From Lineus longissimus (taxonomy: Eukaryota; Nemertea; Pilidiophora; Heteronemertea; Lineidae): a DNA stretch of 64,000 bases. Every line of letters starts with the position of its first letter. The first letter of the stretch is position 1. The DNA is taken from NCBI RefSeq assembly GCF_910592395.1, contig NC_088323.1, forward strand, positions 14,803,501 through 14,867,500. The letters run 5' to 3'. Position numbers and translations under genes: made by a program. Positions 18,503-32,500 of the stretch are shown piece after piece. The notes below the pieces were generated by a model. The model was not told the DNA's origin. It saw only the letters and a program-made list of their open reading frames with translations, and made no database searches.

Positions 18503-18837
18503 AGGGAACTGGAACCGCCGAGCGATTTATTCAACTTTTCGACTTTCACCGCCCGAGAAAGTCAAACTTCCAACTTCCTATTCGAGTTCAGATTTGTAGC
18601 TCCGCCCCCAATGCACGAGCATGCGCAGTTCAATTTGTTATTATTGAGAATCATGTGAGAATCACGTGAGTCATGCGATCTTTCATTCAAGAGTTTTCGT
18701 AGTAAATTCCATAGTAGTGACGTCACTGAATGATTAACAGCTAGGCGCCATGTTTCATTCATGCCTCGTTCTGATCACCCGATACGCGGGAAATGAAAAC
18801 GAGGTCATACGAACTGGCTTGGCGGTTTCAGTTCCCT
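18503..18837. mobile_element. TTAA-targeting MITE, copy 1
   Basis: Inverted ends AGGGAACTGGAACCGCC / GGCGGTTTCAGTTCCCT. Target duplication TTAA (18499-18502) and TCAA (18838-18841). It interrupts a repeat (18380-18985) whose homologue at 7900-8190 has the empty TTAA site. TTAA targeting suggests a piggyBac-like source. Confidence 0.92.
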
Positions 18838-19083
18838 TCAAGGACCAATAAAACAACATTTTTGGTGCCATTTCCCCATGTAGAGGAAAAAAGGGATGAA
18901 ATATTCAATCATCTTGGACCCGGGAAATGGCCTTCTTATTAGAACCATGGTCCACTTGCCTGCAGGGCCCCCTATTGGCAGGTTTTGTTGTGCAGAGTTG
19001 ATGGATCCATGTGGACTCTTTGAGAGTCTAATGTTCTTCGAGTTATCCATACCTGGGGCGCCATGGATGATTTCTAGGATGAA

Positions 19084-19472
19084 GATGAGTACATCCTAGC
19101 GGACACCTCTCTATTAAGGTTACCCTCTCTATTAAGGACACTAGTTTTGGTCCCAAATTGGTTGTTTCCATTCAATTTGACCGCTCTAATCAGGACGCCT
19201 CTCTATTAAGGACAACCTCTCTATTAAGGACAACCTCTCTATTAAGGACACTAGTTTTGGTCCCAAATTGGTTGTTTCCATTCAATTTGACCGCTCTAAT
19301 CAGGACGCCTCTCTATTAAGGACAACCTCTCTATTAAGGACAACCTCTCTATCAAGGACACTAGTTTTGGTCCCAAATTTGTTGTTTCCATTCAATTTGA
19401 CCGCTCTAATCAGGACACCTCTCTATTAAGGACAGTATTAGTCAGTCCCAAGGGTGTCCTTAATAGAGAGGT
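19084..19472. mobile_element. CAGTAGAACCTC-family MITE with tandem inner block
   Basis: An inner ~120-bp block beginning TTAAGGACACTAGTTTTGGT is present three times in tandem, so the element is longer than its relatives. It ends with GAGAGGTTCTACTGT. Just downstream of the GTF3C4 polyadenylation signal. Confidence 0.85.
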
Positions 19473-19524
19473 TCTACTGTATTTACCAAATCAACTAGAA
19501 ACGTCTTTTGTAACAAAAAATATC

Positions 19525-19530
19525 TTTATT
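19525..19530 (-). terminator. Polyadenylation signal AATAAA of GTF3C4
   Basis: TTTATT on the plus strand reads AATAAA on the gene strand, about 140 bp after the TGA stop at 19671. It is the first canonical hexamer downstream. Confidence 0.55.
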
Positions 19531-19670
19531 CTTACGGAATAAAATAATCTTACATGACACGAGGAAAGAAATGCAACCTGGGCTTCAGTTTCCTGGATGA
19601 GGTTGTGGGAGTTGGTAATCTCTTACAGAATGTGACAATTATTTCAGTGAGCTTGGTCGCTATTTTGTCC

Positions 19671-22600
19671 TCAAAGCAGAATTCCATCACAGAGTGTGCA
19701 GTTGCTCATCGAAAGGAGTTCACCAGCCCACGAGGAATCTGTAATGAAGATGGAATAAGACGTTTCAACAACCAAGCAACTTTTCACTCCTGAGACCGAC
19801 AAAGGTTGTCGTTATAGAGAGGTGTCCTGATAAAAGAGGTCAAATTGATTGGAAACAACAATTTGTGACCAAAACTACTGTCCTTAATACAGAGGGTGTC
19901 CTGAATAGAGAGGTGTCCGTTAAAGGGGTTCTACTGTACATGTACATCCTACCTTTGACGATGGGCAGCGCATAGAGAGGTGTCCTGATTAGAGAGGTCA
20001 AACTGAATGGCAAATAGTATTCTTAATAGAGGGTGTCCTGAATAGAGAGGTGTCCGCTAGGGGGGTTCTACTATACATGTACATCTTACCTTTGACGATG
20101 GGCAGTGCATAGCTGTCACAATAGTAACACTTCCTGTAGCGGAGGTCCTCGCAAGGCAACAATGTCACACAGCACCGCGCTGAAAATAGCAACACATACA
20201 TCTGTAGACAGGTTTAAAGGGACAATTAGGGCATGAGATCTGTTGGTTTTTAATTCAAATTCTGCTTCCAGTAGGCCCGTCACGTCTCCAAATAGGATAA
20301 AAACTCATTGCACTGAAATAAACTCGAGCGGGATGTAACCGAAGGCCTCAATTGCAAGTATCAATTCGTTTCTTGTACCCCCCTCCTCAAGGGTAGTTAA
20401 GCTATCACCACTAATCTTTGCCGATGCTTGAGTAGTATTTATTTTTCCTTTAGTGAAAATTTGGCGAAGTCTTGTCGAACATACAGCCTTACCCAGTAAA
20501 ATTAGTTCGGTTACTTTATATGTCGGTGATAACTGATATATTGTTGATGGTGATGTCTTGACGAAAGAAAAAGTAGCATTGGTGAAAAAAGGGTGATGCT
20601 TGAGCCTTAAGATGTCGTTATAGGGTGATAAGGTGTCGTACCCTTGAGGAGGGGGGGGTACAAGACACGAATTGATACTTGCATAAGGCTGCGTATCCAT
20701 AGGCTGTTCCATGCCCTGCACAACATTCCTTTTTACCGCCTGGCGCGCCACACGGACAATGAACCTTCGTTGGTGTTATTGATCGTTCCCATAGGTTATG
20801 CCGTGTCACATTGCGGGCATATATGCACTGTGGATTGGGAATATAGGCCCATATTGGGATTGAACATGTCCATTCTTTTGCGAGTGAACAACACGGAAGC
20901 AATGTCTGAGGTGAAATTAATTCAAGAGGTTTATCAACGGGAACTACTCTGGGACCCCGAAACTGATGATTATCATAACAAGCACGAACCTGTAATTTGT
21001 CGCTTAAAAGTCAAGTTTTATATACATGTACATGTCAATTTGATGTTGCAAGTGAAAATACAAGTTACTTGTATTTTCATTTTCAATATTCATAAGAAAT
21101 TGTCTTCTGAAATAATCATGAGGAAACCAGCCCTGTAAAAATTATCTCCTAACCATCCTTCACCAACTAATGGAAAATGCCTTAGATGCCGGGGGATGGA
21201 TATTTGATGAGGGGAGAGTTTCTGAGGAATTGTTTATTGACTTTAGCTCTCAGCTTATCTGAGCCAGGTAACCTCCTGCTGAGTTGCCCGACCAAAAGCT
21301 GAGGTCAACATATGTTGTTACATAACCGATCTTGCTATCACATCCTGGTTGCCTTGTAGTCGACCAAATTACTTCTAATTTTGCCTCATCACAGTAATTA
21401 GTCATGATCACATGATGATGAACCTGGCCCGAGTATCACTGGTTACGCTGGCCATTATGTAGATAAGGTAAATATGCCGATCATCACTGTGTGTAGTATC
21501 AGCGGGGTGCTTGAAGTTGGAGGGCGACTAAATATTTTACAGGGCTGGTTTCCTCATGGACAGCGTGCGGATAAACGCCTATACCTTTCTTCTCGCACCT
21601 CCGTTCGTTCCGATTGACCGCTGCGAAATGAGGACTACAAAGGCCTACATGACCAATAAGGAATATCCAATGGAGACGCAGGGCATAGTGCCAGGTCACA
21701 AGGCTATTACGCCATAATGCCACACGACACAAGGGCATACCCTATGGATACGCGGCCTTAGACGTTTACAAAATGAATAAAATGAAAATGAAAATGACGA
21801 GTATTTAAAGTGCCAGATTCCACAGAATTGTGATTGGTGGCACTGTACAGAAATTATGATTGTCTATTGTAGCGAGCAAAGAGGAAGGTTTTGAGATGGC
21901 GAGCGAAAACAGATGTGCTCTCGACCTTCCTGATATTGGCAGGGAGTTGATTCCACAGGGTTGGAGCAGCACATTGAAAAGCTCTGCCACGATAGGACAA
22001 TACCCTTCCCCTTTGCTCAACCAACAACAGACCATCAGGTGACCGGCTGCTGCGAGTTGGTAGGTAAACATGAAGAAGTTCCTGGAGATATACGGGTGCA
22101 GTACCACGAATACATTTGTGACATAGGAGAAGTACTGTAACCCAGGAAAATTTGGTGGCAGATTTTTTTGGCGGATTTGTCAATTTTCAGTCTAAACAGT
22201 ATTATTTGCGCATTTTAAATTTGCGGACTGTGGCCGACCGCAAATCCCGCAAAATTAACATGCATACTAGTATCAAACTTTATTTTTATCTCTTCTATTA
22301 ATACACATGTGTTGATGATTTGCAGCGAAATTACAATGCTACTCGAGCTTAATTGATCGGCTCCCGACCGTATTCTCATTGCCGAATGGCGCAGTGTAGG
22401 TAAACACTGTCTGTATATGTGTGTACGTTTTAGTATTTATACAGTTTATTTTTGCGGATGAGTGTGTCATAGCAAGATCAGATTATATTTGCGGGCAGGT
22501 TAATTTTGCGGATTTGTGCTGACCGCAAATACCGCAAAATTTTCCTGGGTTACAGAATCTTGAATTCGATACGCTCAGAAATTCTTAACAAATGGAGCTC

Positions 22601-23136
22601 ATCTAAAACAGGAGTAATGTGGTCAAATTTAGCAGTTCTACTGATGACCCTGGCTGCTGCGTTCTGAACCCGCTGTAATCTATCAATTGACCATGCAGGG
22701 AGACCAACTAAGAGGGAGTTAAGATGATCCAGTCGAGACGTAACAAAGGCATGAACAAAACACATCCAAAGCTCCCTCGCAACACAGCAAAAAACCATTT
22801 TAAGAGATCAGCATTGGTGTGTCTTACTACAAGTAGTGGCACTGGTGGCAAGAAAGGGTACTATACTATCCAAGATGAAGACCACACCCTTCTTCTCCCT
22901 TTAAATGTTGACACCTCACCATGTCGAAGCGTACAATGCTATATTCCTTTAGGAGTATATTCTGTTGTCATGCAGGGTATACTCTGGTATTTTCTTGTAT
23001 CAAAGCTATACACTGTCATCATTGAAATGTGCACTTGTCCACCCTATATAACACAGACTGTGCCATATGGACTGTTCTTCCTGTCTGTATAGCAGGGTAT
23101 GCTTGTGGCACCCTTCTCCACAGCGCTAGCAAAAAA

Positions 23137-23178
<42 letters not shown>

Positions 23179-26100
23179 GAAAAGATTATAAAGAACTCTG
23201 TTAAATGCAAGCTGGCACACACCCAACCACCAGCTCCAAGTTATCACATGTCCGACGATAAAAAACACAGTATGACATCACTTACGAAATTGGTGACCAC
23301 TCCGACATTCAGCGGCCATCGATGCTATGTCTTTCAAATCTGAAACGAAGCGATAGGAAGACTTGTAGGCCCGATTCTATGTATATTTCACCCTTTCGTC
23401 ACAAGGGTGGCAAAAATACATTCGAACCCATCTGTAACTTTTTGGTGCAACAGCAGGGTTTCCGCCAGAGGGGGGATGGGGGGATTCATCCCCCCCTAAA
23501 ATTAAAGGGGGGATATCCCCCCCTTAATTTTGAGCACTAAAGTTTGTTTTACTGTCAAATGGGTAATTTTCATGATTTGATATGTAAAATAAGAGCATTT
23601 GGGAGCCAATTGTAGCGGTTTTAGGGCCAAAAAACGTCTCAGGAGGGGTCATATACCCTTTTTAAGAAAAAAAAAATTTTTAGAATAGAAATTTTTTTTT
23701 TTTTGCTCCCCCTCAAATTTAATCCTGGCGGAAACCCTTAATTTTACCAATACAGATGGACCCCTCTCTATTAAGCACAACCACTGTATTAAGGACATTA
23801 GTTCTAGCCCCAAATTGGTTGTTTACATTAATTTCGATGAGAAAAAGAGTCTTTTTGCGGCTCATTTTAACTACCCTACCTTCATCACATATTGGGCAGT
23901 TGACAGTGAGAGAGTCTTCAATGGTCGGACTTCCATGTGCAGGACCTGACTCATACCTCTGCAGCCAATTCTGCATTGTTAAAGCAACAGCCTTGTCTGA
24001 AATTAAGAGAATATAATTCAGTGGGACAAGCATGTTTTTAATGGTTTTTAAGTGACAGAGTGGTTAGAAATTACTTTTGGATGTATTTTGCCTTGATTTT
24101 CATAGAAACCAAATGTCATACCCTATTATCAAAGGTAGGCTTTTGAAAACATGCTTATCTCACTCAGAGACACCATGGGCCGAATTTACAAAGGGTGTTT
24201 AGCTTAAAACAGCGTTTAATGTCTGAATAGACAGAGTCAGGGCCTTGCAGGGTTTCTTCATGAAAACCGCATTAGGCCCTGAAACTGATTATGTAGAATT
24301 TACACGCGTCTAACTCTTAAACACCCTTCGTAAATTCGGCCCCATGTTTCTATCTATTGGTAATACATCTATAGGGTCTAAATCCAACCGTTCAAAATTT
24401 ACGTGTACATTGATGCGTGTGCTCCTGTACATAGCTCCATTTGTGGCCCAATAGTCGTACTTCCATCTATCAAATTCCCGTGTCTTTTGCGCTTACACCT
24501 ATGAATTGCCGGGTCTAAATAGACCTTTAAAACACCCTCATCTCAAACACTTCAGAACCTCTACAATTTCCTGGAAAACCATCAAAAGAAATGAACATGC
24601 TTATCTCACCTCTTTCAGTTTTCTTTGATTTGGCTTCTTTTTCGAATTGTTTCAGTGATTTTTTGATGTGGTCGCATAGAAGCATCGTTTCTATCACAGA
24701 TAAATCAGACTTCAGATCCTCCTGCCAAAGAAAATGACAAGAAATGAAGTACGAAAATGTCGCCTTTGGTGAAATTCAAGGTATGAAAAGGATCAGAATA
24801 ATGGCCTAACATTGGCTCAGATCCTCCTGCCAAAAAAAATGACAAGAAATAACGTACGCAAATGTTGCCTTCGGTGAAATTCAAGGTATGAAAAGGATCA
24901 AAATAATGGCCTTACAATGGCTCAGAGCCCCTGGCCAAAATGAATGACAAGAAATGAAGTACGAAAATGTTGCCTTTGGTGAAATTCAAGGTATGAAAAG
25001 GATCAGAATAATGGCCTTACAATGGCTCAGAGCCCCTGGCCAAAATGAATGACAAGAAATGAAGTACGAAAATGTTGCCTTTGGTGAAATTCAAGGTCGG
25101 AAAAGGATCAGAGTAATGGCCTAACATTGGCTCAGATCCTCCTGCCAAAAAAATGACAAGAAATAACGTACGAAAATGTTGCCTTTGGTGAAATTCAAGG
25201 TATGAAAAGGATCAGAATAATAGCCTAACATTGGCTCAGATCCTCCTGCCAAAAAAATTACAAGAATTAAGTATGAAAATGTTGCCTTTGGTGGAATTCA
25301 AGGTATGAAAAGGATCAGAATAATGGCCTAACATTGGCTCAGATCCTCCTGCCAAAAAAAATGACAAGAAATAACGTAAGCAAATGTTGCCTTCGGTGAA
25401 ATTCAAGGTATGAAAAAGATCAGAATAATGGCCTCACAATGGCTCAGAGCCCCTGGCCAAAATGACAAGAAATAACGTACGCAAATGTTGCCTTCGGTGA
25501 AATTCAAGGTATGAAAAGGATCAGAATAATGGCCAAACAATGGCTCAGATCCTCCTGCCAAAAAAAATGACAAGAAATAACGTACGCAAATGTTGCCTTT
25601 GGTGAAATTCAAGGTATGAAAAGGATCAGAATAATGGCCTAACAATGGCTCAGATCCTCCTGCCAAAAAAATGACAAGAAATTAAGTATGAAAATGTTGC
25701 CTTTGGTGAAATTCAAGGTATGAAAAGGATCAGAATAATGGCCTAACAATGGCTCAGATCCTCCTGCCAAAAAATGACAAAAAATAAAGTACGAAAATGT
25801 TGCCTTTGGTGAAATTCAAGGTATGAAAAGGATCAGAATAATGGCCTAACAATGGCTCAGATCCTCCTGCCAAAAAAATGACAAGAAATTAAGTATGAAA
25901 ATGTTGCCTTTGGTGAAATTCAAGGTATGAAAAGGATCAGAATAATGGCCTTACAATGGCTCAGATCCTCCTGCCAAAAAAAATGACAAGAAATGAAGTA
26001 CGAAAATGTTGCCTTTGGTGAAATTCAAGGTATGAAAAGGATCAGAATAATGGCCTTACAATGGCTCAGATCCTCCTGCCAAAAAATGACAAAAAATAAA

Positions 26101-29100
26101 GTACGAAAATGTTGCCTTTGGTGAAATTCAAGGTATGAAAAGGATCAGAATAATGGCCTAACAATGGCTCAGATCCTCCTGCCAAAAAAAATGACAAGAA
26201 ATAACGTACGCAAATGTTGCCTTTGGTGAAATTCAAGGTATGAAAAGGATCAGAATAATGGCCTAACAATGGCTCAGATCCTCCTGCCAAAAAAATGACA
26301 AGAAATTAAGTATGAAAATGTTGCCATTGGTGAAATTCAAAGTATGAAAAAGATCAGAATAATGGCCTCACAATGGCTCAGAGCCCCTGGCCAAAATGAC
26401 AAGAAATAACGTACGCAAATGTTGCCTTTGGTGAAATTCAAGGTATGAAAAGGATCAGAATAATGGCCTTACAATGGCTCAGATCCTCCTGCCAAAAAAA
26501 TGACAAGAAATTAAGTATGAAAATGTTGCCTTTGGTGAAATTCAAGGTATGAAAAGGATCAGAATAATGGCCTAACAATGGCTCAGATCCTCCTACCAAA
26601 AAAATGACAAGAAATAACGTATGCAAATGTTGCCTTTGGCAGGGTTGGCTCTGTGAATTTTTTCCTCCTAGCCACTTTTTAGCCAAGTGGCTGTCACTTT
26701 TAGCCATATTGAGTCAGCTCTAGCCATTGCCGATCGTTTGTCCATCTTGGGCCGACCCAACCCACAGTAACATGTGCGAGAATGGCAGCCCGCCAGTCTA
26801 CTGAGACTAGCAAATCACCGAACGATTCGAGGAACCCGTGACCGGACCTCCATGGCAACGAAGCGAGCGGGAAACTAGCCGATAATGTATGCGTAAGGCG
26901 ACCAGCAGCGCCACCAAAATCACTGTGGCGGCAACGGGTAGAACTACAATGCAGACGATAGCAACCACGTGTGATAGCACGGCCGCCTGCAAATATGATA
27001 AAGTTTGACTGACTAACGATCGTTCCTTGATGCATTTGGTGTGGAAGTGGATCTTTTTGATAGACTTTGACCAATTTTCTCACAACACTATTACTCTCTC
27101 GCCAAATCATGGCAATTCAAATTGAATTCGCAAAATGTTTAGCCAGACATTGTTTTACATTCGCCACTCATGTGTAGCATTCGCAAGTGGCGAAAATGCG
27201 AACGGGCGTGCCAACCCTGCTTTGGTGAAATTCAAGGTATGAAAAGGATCAGAATCAGCGTAACAATGGGTGATATGAATAAAGACAAGCAAATGCTTTT
27301 ATCTAAATCTCCATGTACATTTACACTAGGCCTTCCTGTACAAAACCAGAGTAAAAGCATTTGCTAGTCTTTATTCATATCACCCAATGGCTCATAACGG
27401 CTACGGAGCGTAATTCAATAACGGTGTTACAACGCAATGACTGGAGTCATCACTCTAAACTTAGCTGGCTCTGGTTCTGGTTAACACTAAAATACATCGC
27501 CTAACAATGCTATACAAGATCAAAACAGGAGCCGTCGACATCACAACAAGCCGCCTCACACCATCTAGACGACACCACAAACAACATCACAACTCGGCAT
27601 TTCTAACAATAGGAAGCAGCAAAGATTACGTAAAACACTCATTTTACCCAAGAACCATTAAAGAATGGAATGCACTCCAATTCGACCCGGAGCAATGCGA
27701 AAATGTGGACCAGTTCAAAACCAAGCTGCTGGCCACAAGACGCACACCAACGAGTGAATAGTATACGAGAAGAATCGTCGATGATGTCCCCAGCACCACT
27801 TACGTCATTATGAACTATTTACCACACGTTAATTGTTAATTTGGACATTGCATCGACTTTTAAAACACGTTTACCCTTCCCTCCGTGCATGGGCAAACTG
27901 TCCAACTGCCACAACCTTCATTAATGAAGTAGAGTAGTTTAAAAGAAGAAGAAGAAGAAGACACATATTTCCCGTTTTACGGGATACTCCTGGGTTGAGA
28001 AGCAACAGCAGAGTTAAAGGCCTTCGCTGTTCGTTAAAAATTTGAATTTGTAATTGAATTTAAAAATGTCCAATTGCGAAAATATGTATTAAAAATCTAT
28101 TTTAACATTATCATTGTGTAGACAAATACCAAGTTTAAACAAATTTGTACATAAATAACTTCACTACGACATTGTGTATTGGTGCATTTCTATTTAAAGG
28201 GTAACTCGTGTCAAATTTCACCATACATGTGTATAATGTTTTAGCTGTTTTTGACAAATGACTACGTCACTTTCTCATAAATCGGTAAGGTTTTCAAATC
28301 GAAATGCACATTTTCTAGAAATTGATGGTTTAATCCCGCCCGGACGGCTCGCTTCGATGCCGTTTTCGTTGATGACGTCACAACATGAACATTTTCGCAG
28401 TTGCGGTGGTTTACATTCAGCGATTTTATAATAAATCTAATCAATGAAATGGCCAGGGCCATTGTGCTCACCTCATTTGGAGGAAAGATGGATAAAGAGC
28501 ATGGTCTTGTGTCATGTAGTGTTAGGTTTGATATAGGTCCAAGCAATTACAATTTCCCCAAAATGGCCAATACAGTACATTCGACCTCTGTGACCTTGAA
28601 AAGTAGGTCAAATCAAAGAAGACCCGGGTGACACATTGAATGGTTGTTAGAATTAGATGTACCTATGATATAAAATTGGTGCCAATCGGGCAAGTCATTA
28701 CTAGGAATAATGGCATTTTGAAGAATTTAGGATTTGGCCCCCTCCCTGGAGGCCAAACGGCAAATCAGATCGCACCAAACTTCGATACCTGAGATCACCT
28801 GACCAAGGGGTACATGTGTACTTAATTTGTGATCAATAGTCATTGCAGTGAAGAAACGTGCCATAGTTACGGCCTGACGGCGAATTTACGCCATTTGACC
28901 TCTGTGACCTTGACAAGAAGGTCAAATTAAAAACCTGTGTGACATATACTGTATGGTGGTTAGATGTACCCATGATATCAAATTGGTGGCAATCGGGCAA
29001 GAAGTTAAGGAATAATCACATTTTTAAGGCTTTTGGATTTTGCCCCCTGGTGGTCAAGTGGTGAATCATATTGGACCAAACTTCGGTCCCTGAGATCAGC

Positions 29101-29480
29101 TGACTAAGGGGTAAATGTGTACCAAATTTGGTATCAATAGTCATTGCAGTTTAGAAACGTGCCATCGTCACATCCTAACGGCCAATTTACACCATTTGAC
29201 CTCTGTGACCTTGAAAAGGAGGTCAAATCAAAAACCCGGAGGATATATGATGCACCTTTGCTAGAAGTACCTACCATATTTTTTTCAAAATTTCCCGACT
29301 ACTATTAAGGGAGATATTGCATATTTTCACTTTTAACGTTTGGCCCCCTGGTGGCCAAACCATGAAACGAATCGGACCGAAACTTGGTCTCCAAGGTGTC
29401 ATTACATAAGGGTACATGTGTACTAAGTTTCAACTCAATAGCTCTAACAGTTACGAAACGTGCCCTGCTAACGGACGACG

Positions 29481-29518
<38 letters not shown>

Positions 29519-32500
29519 ACGACGGACGCCACGGTATGGGATAAGCTCACCTCTGCTAAGAGGTGAGCTAAAAATGGAAAATTTGAGCTTTACATTTGTG
29601 ATCAACAATTAAAAACGGACGCATTTCCGCAAAGTTGTAAATCACATCATAGTATCACTTTGATACTGATTTACACAATTGTGATCCGTCACAGCAAAAC
29701 CAGGCGCATGTCTCTCTGAGCTTGGCAGGTTGAGACGGACTGTTTGTTCATTTCTCTGTTGTCTGCCTTTAGTGAAATATGAGCACATCAATTTCTTCCA
29801 TTATCTCCTGGTGTCATTTAGGCTCATCTTCTGTGCGACATGCGCCTGGTTTTGCTGTGATGGGTCACATATTTCCCGTTTTACGGGATACTCCTGGGTT
29901 GAGAAGCAACAGCACAGTTAAAGGCCTTCGCTGTTCATTAAAAATTTTGAATTTGTAATTGAATTTGAAAATGTCCAATTGCAAAAATATGTATTAAAAA
30001 TCTATTTTAACATTATCATTGTGTAGACAAATACCAAGTTTAAACAAATTTGTACATAAATAACTTCACTACGACATTGTGTATTGGTGCATTTCTATTT
30101 AAAGGGTAACTCGTGTCAAATTTCACCATACATGTGTATAATGTTTTAGCTGTTTTTGACAAATGACTACGTCACTTTCTCATAAATCGGTAAGGTTTTC
30201 GAATCGAAATGCACATTTTCTAGAAATTGATGGTTTAATCCCGCCCGGACGGCTCGCTTCGATGCCGTTTTCGTTGATGACGTCACAACATGAACATTTT
30301 CGCGGTCGCAGTGGTTTACATTCAGCGATTTTATAATAAATCTAATCAAAAATGGAAAATTTGAGCTTTACATTTGTGATCAACAATTAAAAACGGATGC
30401 ATTTCCGCAAAGTTGTAAATCACATCATAGTATCACTTTGATACTGATTTACACAATTGTGATCCGTCACAGCAAAACCAGGCGCATGTCGCTCTGAGCT
30501 TGGCAGGTTGAGACGGACTGTTTGTTCATTTCTCTGTTGTCTGCCTTTAGTGAAATATGAGCACATCAATTCTTCCATTATCTCCTGGTGTCATTTAGGT
30601 TCATCTTCTGTGCGACATGCGCCTGGTTTTGCTGTGATGGGTCACATTATTTCCCGTTTTACGGGATACTCCTGGGTTGAGAAGCAACGGCACAGTTAAA
30701 GGCCTTCGCTGTTCGTTAAAAATTTGAATTTGTAATTGAATTTAAAAATGTCCAATTGCGAAAATATGTATTAAAAATCTATTTTAACATTATCATTGTG
30801 TAGACAAATACCAAGTTTAAACAAATTTGTACATAAATAACTTCACTACGACATTGTGTATTGGTGCATTTCTATTTAAAGGGTAACTCGTGTCTAATTT
30901 CACCATACATGTGTATAATGTTTTAGCTGTTTTTGACAAATGACTACGTCACTTTCTCATAAATCGGTAAGGTTTTCGAATCGAAATGCACATTTTCTAG
31001 AAATTGATGGTTTAATCCCGCCCGGACGGCTCGCTTCGTTGATGACGTCACAACATGAACATTTTCGCGGTCGCGGTGGTTTACATTCAGCGATTTTATA
31101 ATAAATCTACTCAAAAATGGAAAATTTGAGCTTTACATTTGTGATCAACAATTAAAAACGGACGCATTTCCGCAAAGTTGTAAATCACATCATAGTATCA
31201 CTTTGATACTGATTTACACAATTGTGATCCGTCACAGCAAAACGAGGCGCATGTCGCTCTGAGCTTGGCAGGTTGAGACGGACTGTTTGTTCATTTCTCT
31301 ATTGTCTGCCTTTTGTGAAATATGAGCTCATCAATTTCTCCCATTATCTTCTGGTGTCATTTTAGGCTCATCTTCTGTGCGACATGCGCCTGGTTTTGGT
31401 GTGACGGGTCACATTTGGACATTTTCAAATACAGTTACAAATTTCAAATTATCCACAAACGGTGTACGTCTTTTAACCACCGAGACAAAATCAAATGCTC
31501 ACCATCCTGGCCATATTCTTATCATCAGCCGGAGTCGAACAAATCAAAACAATCATTAGAAACCTGCAGAGAGATGAACAGAATATACACGATAAATATC
31601 TTTTAGAAGTTATTAGCGTCCAAATTTTATAATTTTGAATCTTTCATTTGTTGTGTTTGACGTTTTATCAGTCATGAGGATACTTTCGTTTGACTATTGT
31701 TTCACTACCTACCGGATTAACTTCTTTTGGAAAGAATTCAACGTCTGCCAGAGATCTTTGTCGGTCAGCAACAGCTGTAGGCGCATGGGGAGGGTCTGAC
31801 CACTGAAGACCTGTCGGCGAAGATCCTCAATTAGGTCAGAATACGACGTTAAGTTCTGCTCTGAAAGTTGAAAGAACGAATTGGACTTCTCAAAAGTGGT
31901 CTTCATCTATATTTAGCCAATACCAAGCTCTTAAAGGGGGACTATAGGCAGGAGGAAGGAGGTTAAATTGGCCATTTTCAGGTGACCCCAAACCACGCTT
32001 AAAGGCCAACGCTGTTTGTTAAAAACTTTGACTTTGTAATTGAATTTGAAATTTGTCAATTGCTTAAATACGCACTAAATATAAATTCCAGCTTTGCTGT
32101 TAGTGGATTGCTATTTAAAGTGATACTATGATGTGATTTACAACTCTGCGGAAATACGTCCGTTTTTAATTGTTGATCACAAATGTAAAGTTCAAATTTT
32201 CCATTTTTGATTAGATTTATTATAAAATCGCTTAATGTAAACCACCGCGACCGCGAAAATGTTCATGTTGTGACGTCATCAACGAAAACGGCATCGAAGC
32301 GAGCCGTCCGGGAGGGATTAAACCATCAATTTCTAGAAAATGTGCATTTCGATTCGAAAACCTTACCGATTTATGAGAAAGTGACGTAGTCATTTGTCAA
32401 AAACAGCTAAAACATTATATGGTGAAATTTGACACGAGTTACCCTTTAACTGGACCACAAGAAATCACGAACGGTGTACCCCTTTAAGGGAATGGGTCAT

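Larger units (their letters stand above)
27966..31420. repeat. ~770-bp composite block repeated in tandem
   Basis: Block from ATGGAAAATTTGAGCTTTAC through the TGATCCGTCACAGCAAAACC hairpin family, CATATTTCCCGTTTTACGGG and a TTAA-flanked MITE. It begins at about 29572, 30351 and 31116, with a truncated earlier copy at 27966-28441. One copy is split by the element at 28442-29571. Confidence 0.9.

Noticed and set aside
20800-20870. CPQCD-like zinc motif on the minus strand as the missing GTF3C4 exon
   Set aside because: An in-frame stop follows and the phase is wrong; the exon at 23286-23339 (CRSGHQF) fits in sequence, order and phase.
29475-29520. Arginine- or aspartate-rich ORFs
   Set aside because: Translation of an (ACG)n microsatellite within a dispersed element.
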